A DNA stretch of 64,000 nucleotides from JAJNBK01 sp035642715 (GTDB lineage: Archaea; Thermoproteota; Nitrososphaeria; Nitrososphaerales; Nitrososphaeraceae). Of the stretch, positions 26,421 through 35,669 are shown in pieces. Position 1 is the stretch's first letter. Each line of letters opens with the position of its first letter. The translations under genes and the position numbers were made by a program. The notes beneath the pieces were generated by a model. The model was not told where the DNA came from and made no database searches. It saw only the letters and a program-made list of their open reading frames with translations. The stretch covers positions 14,714 to 78,713 of the forward strand of contig DASQRW010000113.1 of NCBI GenBank assembly GCA_035642715.1. The letters are read 5' to 3'.

Positions 26421-27182
26421 AACAAAGCTTTCTCATGAAGTAATTACCGTTTATTTTATTTTTATATTATTTTCTCTCAAAGAAATTCTTAATTAACGTT
26501 ATATGTCATTCATACATTATGAATTCTAAGGCTTTAATATGTAGTCTAGTTATTAGTTTTTCTTTTTTTATATATATATTACCTTCAAATATTTTAGTAT
26601 AATCCTTTGAAGAATCTCTATTCCTATATAAACAAGCGTTTCTTTACAACATGGACAATGATTCTATTATGAAAGAAATGTTCTGTATCAATTAATGAAA
26701 TCTTATCCTATCTATCACGTTAGAAAAGATGTGTTTTTAATCAAGATACATAAGTTATATTCAATCTTGGTAGAAGTAGAGGAGTCAAAACAGGGGAGTA
26801 GCAACAAACATGGTAGTACCCTGGTACGCTTTTGTCCTTAAGACTTATCACGTACTTCTATCCTCTACTATTGCTACAATAAGTGAGGTAATAATTAAAT
26901 AATTTTTAGAATAAATCTCTAATGTTTTTAACTTATTTTGTTTATATTATGGTATAATAAATAAACTAATCATTTATCTTCTAGTTTTTTTAACCTTATG
27001 ATTATGTAAACTATCAGTTAATAAATGGCAATAATAATTATGCCATATGAACATTATTATGTTTGTTTTGTCTCGAGCTTTAATCGTTTATTTCTAGATC
27101 TGTTATTCGATACATTAGAATGTGATCCATATCTAATTTCTATTAATTGGGAATAACTACGATAATATCAAATCATATGTAT
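26421..27182. other. Gene-free stretch
   Basis: About 760 AT-rich bases without a credible frame. It contains a short palindrome (GTACC-CT-GGTAC at 26816-26827). It could hold a small RNA, but I cannot show one. Confidence 0.4.
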
Positions 27183-27266
27183 GGAGAATTGCACAGTCCG
27201 TTTTGCAATCTCCAAAAATTACATTTTGGAAGGTAAGCAAGTGATAATAACTGCAAACTTACTTCC
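27183..27266 (+). other. Three consecutive, partly overlapping hairpins
   Basis: Hairpin 1 pairs GGAGAATTGCA (27183-27193) with TGCAATCTCC (27204-27213), one bulged A. Hairpin 2 pairs TCCAAAA (27211-27217) with TTTTGGA (27224-27230). Hairpin 3 pairs GGAAGGTAAG (27228-27237) with CTTACTTCC (27258-27266), one bulged G. Neighbouring stems share bases, so they compete as in attenuators. No frame crosses the region. It may be a structured RNA or the leader of the gene at 27.5 kb. Confidence 0.4.
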
Positions 27267-27520
27267 CTAATCTTTGATTTTATTTTCACGGTGTGAATTG
27301 AATATGACTTTTGAAAATCTATAAAGATATTAGAAAATTATTACAAGCCTCCGGACATTCACAAATTAGACTGGCAGGATTAACTTTTCATAATCCTCTT
27401 ATTTTAATAGTTATTTCTAAATTATAATTAAATTAAATCATAATGCTAAATAAATACCACGTAAGATGTCAACTTAAACTGACCTAATTACAAAAATAAA
27501 ATATTTATATATATGCGGAA
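27267..27520. promoter_or_regulatory. Upstream region of the 149-aa helical protein
   Basis: AT-rich DNA ending in a strong TATA-like run TTTATATATAT at about 27503-27513. A start site 25 bp downstream of that box would lie near 27535, which is past the GTG at 27521 and supports the ATG at 27566 for the next gene. Confidence 0.4.
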
Positions 27521-27970
27521 GTGACATCAGTAAACAATAATACAATCAAAACTTCTATCAGACAAATGACACCTGACCAGACTGCAGAATCTATAAGAAA
27601 TATTGCCAAAGGTATTCGTGAAACATCTGCTAAAATAAGAGAGACGATAAAAACACTTCACCACAGCGGCGCAATTGACGAATTTACACAAGCAATTCAT
27701 GAAGCTGTCCTGGCAACACGTGATACTGCAAAAGAGATTAATGTAACATCTAAGGATTTGAAAAAACGTGGCATAATAAAGGATACAGCAAATGTCATGG
27801 AAGAAACGACAATGGTAGCACGTAAGACATTACAGGTAGCAAAAGATACAACTTACGATGTAGGTGAGGTGGCTCCTAAGTCGACGGAGAAACTACAGAA
27901 AGGTTCTGAACCAGTAAAGCAAGAAATAAGGAAGAGAACATCCAAAACAAAAAATAAACGACAAGAATAA
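27521..27970 (+). CDS. Helical Lys/Thr-rich protein (LEA/apolipoprotein-like pattern)
   Basis: Up to 149 residues from a GTG, or 134 from the ATG at 27566, which the promoter position favours. Nearly the whole chain is amphipathic helix with repeated segments such as SIRNIAKGIRETSAKIRETIK, ATRDTAKEINVTSKDLKK and MVARKTLQVAKDTTYD, roughly 11-residue periodicity, ending in a basic tail. There is no signal peptide or membrane segment. Such patterns occur in stress-protective or membrane-surface proteins, but the function is unknown. No neighbour gives a hint. Confidence 0.6.
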   Translation: MTSVNNNTIKTSIRQMTPDQTAESIRNIAKGIRETSAKIRETIKTLHHSGAIDEFTQAIHEAVLATRDTAKEINVTSKDLKKRGIIKDTANVMEETTMVARKTLQVAKDTTYDVGEVAPKSTEKLQKGSEPVKQEIRKRTSKTKNKRQE

Positions 27971-28084
27971 ACATTTAAAAAATTCTATTATGCTGAATGC
28001 ATTATTATTTAGCATTTTTCCTATGACAAACTCAAATTCTAATACTAAGAAACAACTAAAAGCTTCTTACCAGGAGGGATAAAA

Positions 28085-28120
28085 ATGGTTATAATAAGAA
28101 TAGATTGTGAAATTTATTAG
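28085..28120 (+). other. Micro-ORF with strong Shine-Dalgarno site
   Basis: An 11-codon frame (MVIIRIDCEIY) whose ATG is preceded by AGGAGGGAT at 28073-28080, close to ideal spacing. It lies 65 bp ahead of the CBS gene on the same strand and could be a leader peptide, or the Shine-Dalgarno site could be a coincidence or remnant. Confidence 0.3.
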
Positions 28121-28184
28121 GAGCCAATAAACTGTTGAGTTTATACGGGATAACTAAAAAAACAACCAGACCAATGAAATAATC

Positions 28185-28631
28185 GTGAGTTCTGTCAGTG
28201 AAATAATGTCAGAAAAAGAAGTTGTTACAATTGCCTCTGGATTAGGTAAAACTGCGCAGGATATTGCAAATCTTATGACAAAGAAGAAAGTTGGTTCTGT
28301 AATTGTAGTAGATAAAAAAAGTCAACCTCTTGGAATTATTACAGAACGCGATTTGGTAAAGCGGGTATGCTTGAAGAATATTCCCGCAGGCAGAATTGAA
28401 GTAGAAGAAATTATGTCATCTCCACTCATAACAATAATGTCGTACGATTCTGTAGACATGGCTTCAAGAATAATGACAAAGAACAAAATCAAGCGACTTG
28501 TAGTTTTAGAAGAAGATAATAGGATTACAGGATTACTAAGCGTAACTGATATTACAAGGAATTTAGCCAAGATCTTGCTTGACGACTATAAACGCTACCG
28601 ATCATTAAGTTTTGCAGTGGATTTATCCTGA
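28185..28631 (+). CDS. CBS-domain protein
   Basis: A 148-residue protein made of a tandem CBS pair (Bateman module). The first repeat has VTIASGLGKTAQDIANLMTK and GSVIVVDKKSQPLGIITERD; the second has PLITIMSYDSVDMASRIM and RLVVLEEDNRITGLLSVTDI. These modules bind adenosine nucleotides or SAM and act as energy sensors, often in trans. The start is a GTG, with MSSVSEIMSEKEVVTI fitting the usual beginning. It is not fused to any effector domain and its partner is unknown. Confidence 0.9.
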   Translation: MSSVSEIMSEKEVVTIASGLGKTAQDIANLMTKKKVGSVIVVDKKSQPLGIITERDLVKRVCLKNIPAGRIEVEEIMSSPLITIMSYDSVDMASRIMTKNKIKRLVVLEEDNRITGLLSVTDITRNLAKILLDDYKRYRSLSFAVDLS

Positions 28632-29134
28632 AGTCATACAAAGAGGCTAAATTTGAATAGGCACCTTCTAGTCATACAAATGTTTTGACTACTACTGTAT
28701 ATTTTATATTTTTACCTTCAAAATTGAAAGTATATATCATACTATAACTTTTGTTATCTGAATTCCAATCTTTATTCGACACTTTTGGGTTTGAAGCCAA
28801 CATATCTTCACACTCCTTCAATTATTCTGATACTGTAATTACGTTCTATGATTTGTTTCTATATGTGGCGTTTCATCGTTATTACTGGCTCTTGCTTTCT
28901 TATCTTTCCCAATTTCTTTATCCAGCAATCCCGATGATATAAAAAATTATCTGGATTAATTAGGACAAGCACATATCTCTCCCAAAATACAATATTTTAT
29001 AGTTATTTACAGATAAAATATGTAGCACAAATCTACCATTTCTGCGTAAAACGTATGGCCAAATATTGCCTTTTTATGAAGAACTGATTTATTTTAACCT
29101 TACTTAATTATAACGGAGATGCAGAGATAGCAAT
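28632..29134. other. Gene-free stretch
   Basis: 503 bp between the CBS gene and hisI. A 63-codon frame from a TTG at 28751 is rich in Phe/Tyr and looks like chance in AT-rich DNA. Nothing else was seen. Confidence 0.45.
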
Positions 29135-29476
29135 ATGAATATCAAATCAGTATCAGACATCGATTTCCCAAAAAGAAATGGATTGCTTCCTGTAGTAGTT
29201 CAAGATCAAAAGACAAAAGATATACTCATGCTTGCATATGCTAACGAAGAAGCGCTTAATAATACTATTAAAACAGGAAATGCGTGGTTCTGGAGTACAT
29301 CACATAACAAGCTATGGATGAAAGGTGAAGAGTCCGGGCACATCCAACCTGTTAAAGAAATACTGGTAGATTGCGATTCTGATGCTTTGCTTTATCTAGT
29401 AGAATCACAAAATCCTGCGTGCCATACGGGTAATCGAACCTGTTTTCATAATCTTCTAGAAAAACAAAAAAATTGA
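29135..29476 (+). CDS. hisI: Phosphoribosyl-AMP cyclohydrolase
   Basis: Opens the adenine ring of PR-AMP in the third step of histidine synthesis. At 113 residues it is the single-domain archaeal form without a fused HisE. Metal and active-site blocks are KLWMKGEESGH, LVDCDSDALLYLV and NPACHTGNRTCFHN, which supply the Asp, Cys and His ligands. No other his gene is close by, so it is transcribed alone or with the thrC transcript 173 bp downstream. Confidence 0.95.
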   Translation: MNIKSVSDIDFPKRNGLLPVVVQDQKTKDILMLAYANEEALNNTIKTGNAWFWSTSHNKLWMKGEESGHIQPVKEILVDCDSDALLYLVESQNPACHTGNRTCFHNLLEKQKN

Positions 29477-29649
29477 AGATATTTATGAATTTTTTATATT
29501 TTTTTAGTATAAGAATATGTTAGTAGTAATTATAACAAAAAATTAATTTTAATAATTATAATATTTTTTGTTGAAAAAATATAGTAATACTAAAATTGCA
29601 CTTAGAGAAGCTTATCTATTACAATTCAAGAGAGAGGATAGTAAAAAGT

Positions 29650-30873
29650 ATGGGTAGTATACAATCATTAAAATGCAGAGAATGCAGTAAAGAATATGCT
29701 CCGCAATTTAAATATATATGTGAAGAATGTTTTGGTCCACTTGATGTTGTTTACAACTTTTCTTTCAATATAAACAGGAAGACTTTTTCGTCAAGAGATG
29801 TGAAAACATATTGGCGATATTTTGAACTGTTACCTATTGCTGATAAAAGCAATATTGTGGACTTGAGTGCTGGTTTCACTCCTTTACAAAAAGCAGGCGG
29901 GCTTGCTAAACAAATAGGAGAACTAAAAAACTTATTTATCAAAAATGATTCTGTAAATCCGACATTTTCATTTAAGGATAGGCCCGCTGGCGTAGCTGTC
30001 TCGAGAGCCAAAGAGACCAAATTAAAAGCGGTAGGTTGTGCGTCTACAGGGAATTTAGCTTCTGCAACTGCAGCACATGCTGCAAAAGCAGAACTACCCT
30101 GTTATATTTTCTGCCCTTCAGACATTGAAAAGGTAAAGATAGCCCAAGCGCTATCATACGGCGCTGAATTTGTAGCAGTAGATGGAACGTATGATGATGC
30201 AAACAGAGTTGCATCTGTAATAGGCGACTCTAAAGGCATTGGTGTAGTCAATATCAATATGCGACCATATTATGTTGAAGGTTCAAAGACACTTGCCTAT
30301 GAGGTAGTGGAGCAGCTAAATTGGGAGGTTCCTGACAATCTAATAATTCCAGTTGGAAGTGGAGCAATGTTAAATGCAATCTGCAAAGGATTTGAAGAGC
30401 TGCATGAGCTTGGTCTAGTTGATAGTCTAGAAAACCTAAAGATAACAGCTGCACAGCCCCATGGATGTGCTCCAGTGGTCGATGCATTTAAGAAAAAAAT
30501 TGAAGTCGTTCCTGTAGAAAGACCTAAAACAATTGCAAAAAGTCTTGCAATAGGTGACCCCGGTGATGGACGATACGTCCTAAAAAGATTGAGCCAATAT
30601 AATGGATTTGCAGAAGAAGCAACAGACGAAGAAATTGTCGATGGAATACTAATGCTTGCTAAAACAGAAGGCATATTTACTGAGCCTGCAGGTGGCGTAT
30701 CTGTAGCGGTACTTCGAAAGCTAGTTGAAGAAGGTAAAATAGACAAAGATGAAAAAGTAGTTTGCTATGTCACGGGCAATGGACTTAAGGCTACAGAGTC
30801 AATTATAGATGTACTTCCGAAATTCCATACTGTAAAACCAGACGTACAAATAGTTTCAGCAATGATTAGATGA
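29650..30873 (+). CDS. thrC: Threonine synthase
   Basis: PLP enzyme converting O-phosphohomoserine to threonine. From the ATG at 29650 it is 407 residues; a frame open from a TTG at 29596 would add a poorly conserved leader. An N-terminal zinc ribbon (CRECSKEYAPQFKYICEEC) precedes the fold-type II core. The PLP lysine is in NPTFSFKDRPAG, the phosphate loop in CASTGNLASATAAHAAKA, and FTEPAGGVSVAVLRKL and CYVTGNGLK lie near the end. The ubiquitin-like/E1 fusion gene starts 30 bp downstream, so the two are probably co-transcribed. Confidence 0.94.
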   Translation: MGSIQSLKCRECSKEYAPQFKYICEECFGPLDVVYNFSFNINRKTFSSRDVKTYWRYFELLPIADKSNIVDLSAGFTPLQKAGGLAKQIGELKNLFIKNDSVNPTFSFKDRPAGVAVSRAKETKLKAVGCASTGNLASATAAHAAKAELPCYIFCPSDIEKVKIAQALSYGAEFVAVDGTYDDANRVASVIGDSKGIGVVNINMRPYYVEGSKTLAYEVVEQLNWEVPDNLIIPVGSGAMLNAICKGFEELHELGLVDSLENLKITAAQPHGCAPVVDAFKKKIEVVPVERPKTIAKSLAIGDPGDGRYVLKRLSQYNGFAEEATDEEIVDGILMLAKTEGIFTEPAGGVSVAVLRKLVEEGKIDKDEKVVCYVTGNGLKATESIIDVLPKFHTVKPDVQIVSAMIR

Positions 30874-30887
30874 TCATGTGTAAAAAA

Positions 30888-30893
30888 GGTGAT
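30888..30893 (+). promoter_or_regulatory. Shine-Dalgarno site of the UBL-E1 gene
   Basis: GGTGAT, an exact match to the archaeal 16S 3' end, ten bases before the ATG at 30904. It argues against the overlapping GTG at 30889 as the start. Confidence 0.65.
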
Positions 30894-30903
30894 AACACAA
30901 GAA

Positions 30904-32250
30904 ATGGCCAAAGTTGAATTCGTGATTCCATCGGTATTAAATAAAGGCTCAGGAGAGAAAAAAATTTCGTTAGAATCCAGCAATTTACAAGATGCATTTA
31001 ACAAAGTTTCCGATCATATGGGAGAAGATTTTAAACTTAAGGTGTTTGATCTTAATGGCAAACCACGTGCTCTGATCAACATTTACATTAATGGCAAAAA
31101 TATGCGCTTTAGTACCGATGGTATGGCGATGTCGCTTAACGATGGTGATTCTATATACATACTACCCGCAGTTGCTGGTGGAGCAGAGCTGACAAGCAAT
31201 GATATGCAACGGTATTCAAGACAGATAATGCTTGAAGAAATTGGGTTTATTGGAATGGAAAAACTACGTAGTGCAAAAGTCTGCGTTGTTGGTGTTGGCG
31301 GGATTGGAAATCCTGTTGTTACTCAATTAACTGCCATGGGAATTAGTAAACTAAGAATAGTAGATAGGGATGTTATTGAAATTTCAAACTTGCACAGGCA
31401 ACATCTTTATGCAGAAGATGATATTGGCAAAGTCAAGGTTGAAGCGGCAGCGCAACGATTGAAAAAAATGAATACTGCTGTTGAAATTGAAGCAGTTCCG
31501 ATCTCTATTACTAAATACACAGCAGAGAGTATTGTAGAAGGATTTGATGTTGTTATAGATGCGCTTGACAGCATTGATGCTAGATATGCCTTAAATGATG
31601 CATGTATAAAATATAATATCCCATTTATTTATGCAGGCGCCCTAGGGATGTTAGGTTCCGTATGTACTATATTGCCAAATAAATCTGCATGTCTACGGTG
31701 TATGTTTCCTGCATTAGTGGAGGATGATATGCCTACTTGTAGCACAGAGGGTGTACATCCGTCTATACTATATTTGGTAGGTGGTATTCAAGTCTCAGAG
31801 GCGGTCAAGATAATTACAGGCCAAAAACCTGCGCTTGTAAATAATCTTCTCTATATAGACTTGAATGAACTTTCATTTGACAAGGTTCAAATGTTTAGGC
31901 ATGAAGAGTGTCCTTCCTGTGGATCGAAAAAAAGGGCAAATACAGTAAAAGTTGTACAACAGCAACTGCTAATAGAAGAACTGTGCGGAAGAGATATGGG
32001 CAAGAGAACATACACGGTGACTCCATCAGAGCTATCTTCGCCAATCGATTTGATGAAAATAATAGAAAATGCAGAATTGCTAGGATACCAAGTTAAAACT
32101 AGAGGTAGCCTAGGAGTAACTGTGGAAAGTAATATTTCTAGTAAATTGTCTGTAAGTTTTCTGACAAGTGGTGCTGCAACAATAGTGGGTGCAAAAGATG
32201 AAGAAGATGCGCTATATATATATAGAAACTTCATAAAGGATATATCATAA
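30904..32250 (+). CDS. Ubiquitin-like (MoaD/ThiS) and E1-like (MoeB/ThiF) fusion protein
   Basis: A 448-residue fusion. Residues 1-93 form a MoaD-type beta-grasp domain ending in the Gly-Gly of LPAVAGG, the site that is adenylated in such carriers. Residues 99-345 are an E1-like adenylyltransferase with ATP loop GVGGIGN (about 130), IVDRDVIEISNLHRQ, a likely catalytic Cys in MPTCSTEGV (about 279) and zinc pairs CLRC and CPSC. The last 90 residues replace the usual rhodanese with an unknown alpha/beta domain. Such E1s activate sulphur carriers for molybdopterin, thiamine, thiolated tRNA or ubiquitin-like tagging. It follows thrC by 30 bp. Sulphur transfer is the default role; the exact one is open. 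Confidence 0.87.
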   Translation: MAKVEFVIPSVLNKGSGEKKISLESSNLQDAFNKVSDHMGEDFKLKVFDLNGKPRALINIYINGKNMRFSTDGMAMSLNDGDSIYILPAVAGGAELTSNDMQRYSRQIMLEEIGFIGMEKLRSAKVCVVGVGGIGNPVVTQLTAMGISKLRIVDRDVIEISNLHRQHLYAEDDIGKVKVEAAAQRLKKMNTAVEIEAVPISITKYTAESIVEGFDVVIDALDSIDARYALNDACIKYNIPFIYAGALGMLGSVCTILPNKSACLRCMFPALVEDDMPTCSTEGVHPSILYLVGGIQVSEAVKIITGQKPALVNNLLYIDLNELSFDKVQMFRHEECPSCGSKKRANTVKVVQQQLLIEELCGRDMGKRTYTVTPSELSSPIDLMKIIENAELLGYQVKTRGSLGVTVESNISSKLSVSFLTSGAATIVGAKDEEDALYIYRNFIKDIS

Positions 32251-32656
32251 ATAACAATTCTTACGAGATTTCTGATTACTATATATATTAAACAATAGCG
32301 TTACCACTCGTTAGAAAAGTATTGGCTTTAGATTAATTTTCATATGTTGAGAGCAACACTAAGTTAATACTTATCGTATTGTGCAGAATGTTATGTTGGA
32401 TTACTCCCTTGTACAATCGTATAATCATAACATCACTGATTTGAATGGCCTAGTAAATTGTAAAGATTGGACAAGATATCTGCTGTACTGGCTATCAGCT
32501 ATTCGTAGAAGAAGGCAAATTGCAGACAAAAATGAGTTATAGATTTTGAAGTAAAATTAAGAAACAACTGAACTAAGTAAAAAGAAAGAAATTGAGAGGC
32601 CGTCGCTTTTGCTCTACTACTAATACTTACATAAACTACAGAACTACCTATCGTCC
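32251..32656. other. Gene-free stretch
   Basis: About 400 bp between the fusion gene and the decayed DUF1214 gene on the other strand. No credible frame, hairpin or repeat was seen. Confidence 0.4.
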
Positions 32657-33245
32657 TCACAAAGTGCTTATTCTCCTGTATGTTGGACTGTAGGATACGG
32701 ACCATGTTCCATTAATAATCTGTTCCTCTGACAGATACATACGCAGCAGAAGGTTAAATCCACCCTCAGGAGCTGCCAGCCAGTTGGATCCATTGTCTTT
32801 TCCATGACTCGCATTCTGTATATAGATGTCAGTGAGCCATCTGTGTTGTTCTTTAATCTTTGAGTATACTGCCCTATTGCGTAACGATCTATTGTTAGAT
32901 TGCCTACGACTAATGACTTCTCATTGTACATTGAAATAGACTAAAATTGGAATAGACTAAAAGCCTGTTACTGATGGAGTGTATATACGGGTTAAAGTGA
33001 ATTACATAGCTGTAGTGTCATTGAGCGACCTTACTTCGATATCTGTAAATATTGCTGGATAGAGCGCTTCTTGTGCGATATTGGCTCCGAGTCCTAATTG
33101 GGGTAAGAACAGCGCGTAAAAAATAGTCCATTCCATAAACTCCAGTAAGTGCATTAACAAGCCACCATCCATTGCCACTGCCCCATCATTTGCTACTCTT
33201 GTGTCTATCAGTTTTTGACCTTCTGTTATACCGTATATGTGGTAA
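32657..33245 (-). pseudogene. Decayed DUF1254/DUF1214 protein
   Basis: Read on the minus strand, the pieces are HIYGITEGQKLIDTRVANDG, then GLGANIAQEALYPAIFTDIE, then a stop, then NLTIDRYAIGQYTQRLKN with DGSLTS, then after a one-base frameshift IYIQNASHG, SNWLAAPEGGFNLLLRMY and INGTWS. These are in the order of the C-terminal half of DUF1214 proteins (NRYAIGD, DGSLTIYIQ, NWLPAP, F-LRLYWP). At least one frameshift and two stops are present and the N-terminal part is missing. The intact family is of unknown function, often exported. Confidence 0.75.
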
Positions 33246-33315
33246 TTAATTTTCAGTTACCAATTTTTTTCTAACCCGAGAATTATTGCTAGGCACATCC
33301 AAGCACTATATTCTG

Positions 33316-33732
33316 CTATTCATGATCGATAGTATGAGAATCGCCAAAATTATGCTTTTCTTTTTTTATAAGTGGAATTATTTTTTCCATTATTATGCTG
33401 TCAAAATCTTTTACTTCAGCATCCAGTGCTATAAGCAGATAATAATTTTCATTTATTGGAATTGTAACTCTGTTGAGTTTTTGATATTTAGCTAATGCAT
33501 AAATCAGTTTACCTATTTTTGATTCAAATTTTTTTCTGGTTTTATGTCTAGTTATGGTATTTGATGCATATTCTTCATTTTCTTCTTCAGTCAAAACAGG
33601 TATTAATCCTTCCCTATGTTCTACATTAAGAAGGATACCAAAATTGTTCGCTATGCCCATCCATCTGATAGTTCTGTCCAACTTCAAAAGATCTTTACTG
33701 AATGCATACAGAAATTCATAATCTATATTCAT
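33316..33732 (-). CDS. Hypothetical protein, 138 aa
   Basis: A soluble 138-residue protein. The N-terminal LLKLDRTIRWMGIANNFGIL resembles the start of roadblock-like alpha/beta domains that are common in Nitrososphaerales, and a basic stretch (ITRHKTRKKFESKIGKLIY) and a beta segment (RVTIPINENYYLLIALD) follow. This pattern suits a sensor or profilin-like fold, without proof. It lies 70 bp from the decayed DUF1214 gene and is divergent from the 542-residue gene. Confidence 0.6.
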   Translation of the reverse strand: MNIDYEFLYAFSKDLLKLDRTIRWMGIANNFGILLNVEHREGLIPVLTEEENEEYASNTITRHKTRKKFESKIGKLIYALAKYQKLNRVTIPINENYYLLIALDAEVKDFDSIIMEKIIPLIKKEKHNFGDSHTIDHE

Positions 33733-33981
33733 GTACTACTAATCATAGTTATGTATCTGTGTGTTTAAGAAGTTATTCTAAGGCTAAATTTTACATATAT
33801 CTAAGTTTACTGTTAATTGAAAGCAGATTGTTCACTATGGCTATGAAGTGCTGGGATAAATATTCAGAGAATGATATCCTCTATGTAGGTTGCTAGCAGA
33901 ACAAAACGAAATTTTACCTTACATTGATATACAAATTTAATTAAATGTAGATCATCTTGTATCTTAACAGACTGTATAAAT

Positions 33982-34020
33982 AAATCATATACTTTAAATC
34001 ATATACTTTAAATCATATAC
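33982..34020 (+). repeat. Tandem 14-bp repeat, 2.8 copies
   Basis: The unit AAATCATATACTTT occurs at 33982-33995 and 33996-34009, and its first eleven bases at 34010-34020. It ends 20 bp before the ATG of the 542-residue gene, so it covers the expected promoter region. The rest of the 33733-34040 gap shows nothing else. Confidence 0.9.
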
Positions 34021-34040
34021 ACTCTGATCAATAATCTATA

Positions 34041-35669
34041 ATGACTAAAGTTGATGGTGATAATATCAATATTAATGATAGCAATAATTATACTTTAGAA
34101 AAAAAAGGAGGAAGATACCTGTTTGGTGATTATACTCCATTTGACGAGAATAAGAATTTTATCAATATGCTAAAGGATTTTGTTTCTGTTTCAAGTAATA
34201 TTATTCAGATACACAAGAATGTTGAAAGATTACGCTTTGTATTGAATAATGCTGAATTATTAGAAAATGAAATGATTGCAAAAATTAAGCAGTTGAAAAA
34301 TTCTACCGACACATCAATGGATGCCTTTCACAAGAAATATCATGAAGATATAATAAACGCATTATTTCCTACACCAACGGGTACCGACCTGTTTTTTCAA
34401 ATAAAAAATGCATTGATTCATCAGCTAACTGATGGTGAGAAAGAATATGCTAGACACTCAGAAGAATACAAGAAGTACATTCATTCAAAAATAGAGGATT
34501 TCTATAAGAATGCAGCTATACTTTTACAAGACTGGCTGTCAAAAGATAATTTCAATCTACCCTCCGCTTTAACATCAAATTTATTGAATATAGTAGAAGT
34601 ATCTATTGATCAGAATGATGATAATAATTCTTATATGATTTCCCGTACGAGTAGTATAGCAACACATAAGAAAAAATCAGTAAAATTTGCCGACACTGCT
34701 ATTGATGACCGAGCCTCTTATCTTTTCTATTCGTTTATAATTGACGTTTCCTCTATAGAATTTTGGAGCCATAAAAGAAAAGTTTCAGATCTTGGTATAG
34801 ACAATATGCTACTACCGGTTGGATTTAAAACTCCGATATCTGAAAAGTTGAAGAGGTCATTTCGATTTGTGTCTCGTGGTGAAGATGATCAAACTCCTGT
34901 GGTAAAGGATCCAGAATTCATTTCTGCCGATGATTATTATCTATCTTACCTAAAATTAGAAGGTAGCAAGACACTTTTTTTAATACTTGCTGATGATGCT
35001 TCAAAACTAGATGATAAAGTCATGAAGATCAATTATGACATGGCTTATTGGTATCAGAATGATTTTAATGATAAAGTTGATGTTTCTGCAAAGGCTGAAT
35101 TTTATAATAGATTGATCTCTGAAGGAAAAGTGCCTAAGATTGATTATATTCAGGATAAGGAAACCCGCAGGTTAAATCTATTCCAAAAAGAATTTCTGCA
35201 ATTTACTGACATATCTAAAATATTTCTCCTTGGTAAAGTACTAATAGATAAAATGAATAGCATTTTAAATCCAAAAGCGATTGCTTCTCATATAAAACTC
35301 GAATCAATCAAGGTAGATGATAAAGATGCAATAAAGGTTAATAGAGATTCTGCAAAATCGCCATCATTACTATATAATGAAGAATTGGTAATATCATTTT
35401 TAGAATCTGTAGCCACAGGGTTTGCTCCTTTAATACTAAAATTGAAGACTAAGAGTCCAGTTGAAGGAGAATTAATTCTTCGATATGAAACAGGTGATAA
35501 ACAGAGAGAAGAATACGTAATAAGAACTGAGGAAATAAATTCGCAGTTATCGTCTACTAATGAGGGTAAAAGGATATCGAGTATACTCGGACTTTCTAAC
35601 AATGTTTCGTCAGATATGACAAGATCATCACATTCTACTACGTCATCGACTACTTCTACAAGGAGCTGA
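34041..35669 (+). CDS. Large hypothetical protein, 542 aa
   Basis: A soluble protein of 542 residues that I cannot place. The N-terminal third is helical with coiled-coil character (residues 45-175), the middle (225-345) is mixed alpha/beta with FYSFIIDVSSIEFWSHKRK, and the end is a Ser/Thr-rich tail (last 30 residues almost all S and T). There is no signal peptide, membrane helix or known catalytic motif. It stands alone in an otherwise gene-poor area and has low-GC codons like its surroundings. A structural or cell-surface-associated role is possible but only a guess. Confidence 0.65.
   Translation: MTKVDGDNININDSNNYTLEKKGGRYLFGDYTPFDENKNFINMLKDFVSVSSNIIQIHKNVERLRFVLNNAELLENEMIAKIKQLKNSTDTSMDAFHKKYHEDIINALFPTPTGTDLFFQIKNALIHQLTDGEKEYARHSEEYKKYIHSKIEDFYKNAAILLQDWLSKDNFNLPSALTSNLLNIVEVSIDQNDDNNSYMISRTSSIATHKKKSVKFADTAIDDRASYLFYSFIIDVSSIEFWSHKRKVSDLGIDNMLLPVGFKTPISEKLKRSFRFVSRGEDDQTPVVKDPEFISADDYYLSYLKLEGSKTLFLILADDASKLDDKVMKINYDMAYWYQNDFNDKVDVSAKAEFYNRLISEGKVPKIDYIQDKETRRLNLFQKEFLQFTDISKIFLLGKVLIDKMNSILNPKAIASHIKLESIKVDDKDAIKVNRDSAKSPSLLYNEELVISFLESVATGFAPLILKLKTKSPVEGELILRYETGDKQREEYVIRTEEINSQLSSTNEGKRISSILGLSNNVSSDMTRSSHSTTSSTTSTRS

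Noticed and set aside
30297..30746. 149-codon frame opposite thrC
   Set aside because: Ser/Pro-rich antisense shadow.
33982..34020. CRISPR-like array
   Set aside because: The 14-bp units are directly adjacent with no spacers; no cas genes besides a stand-alone Cas4-like nuclease 8 kb away.
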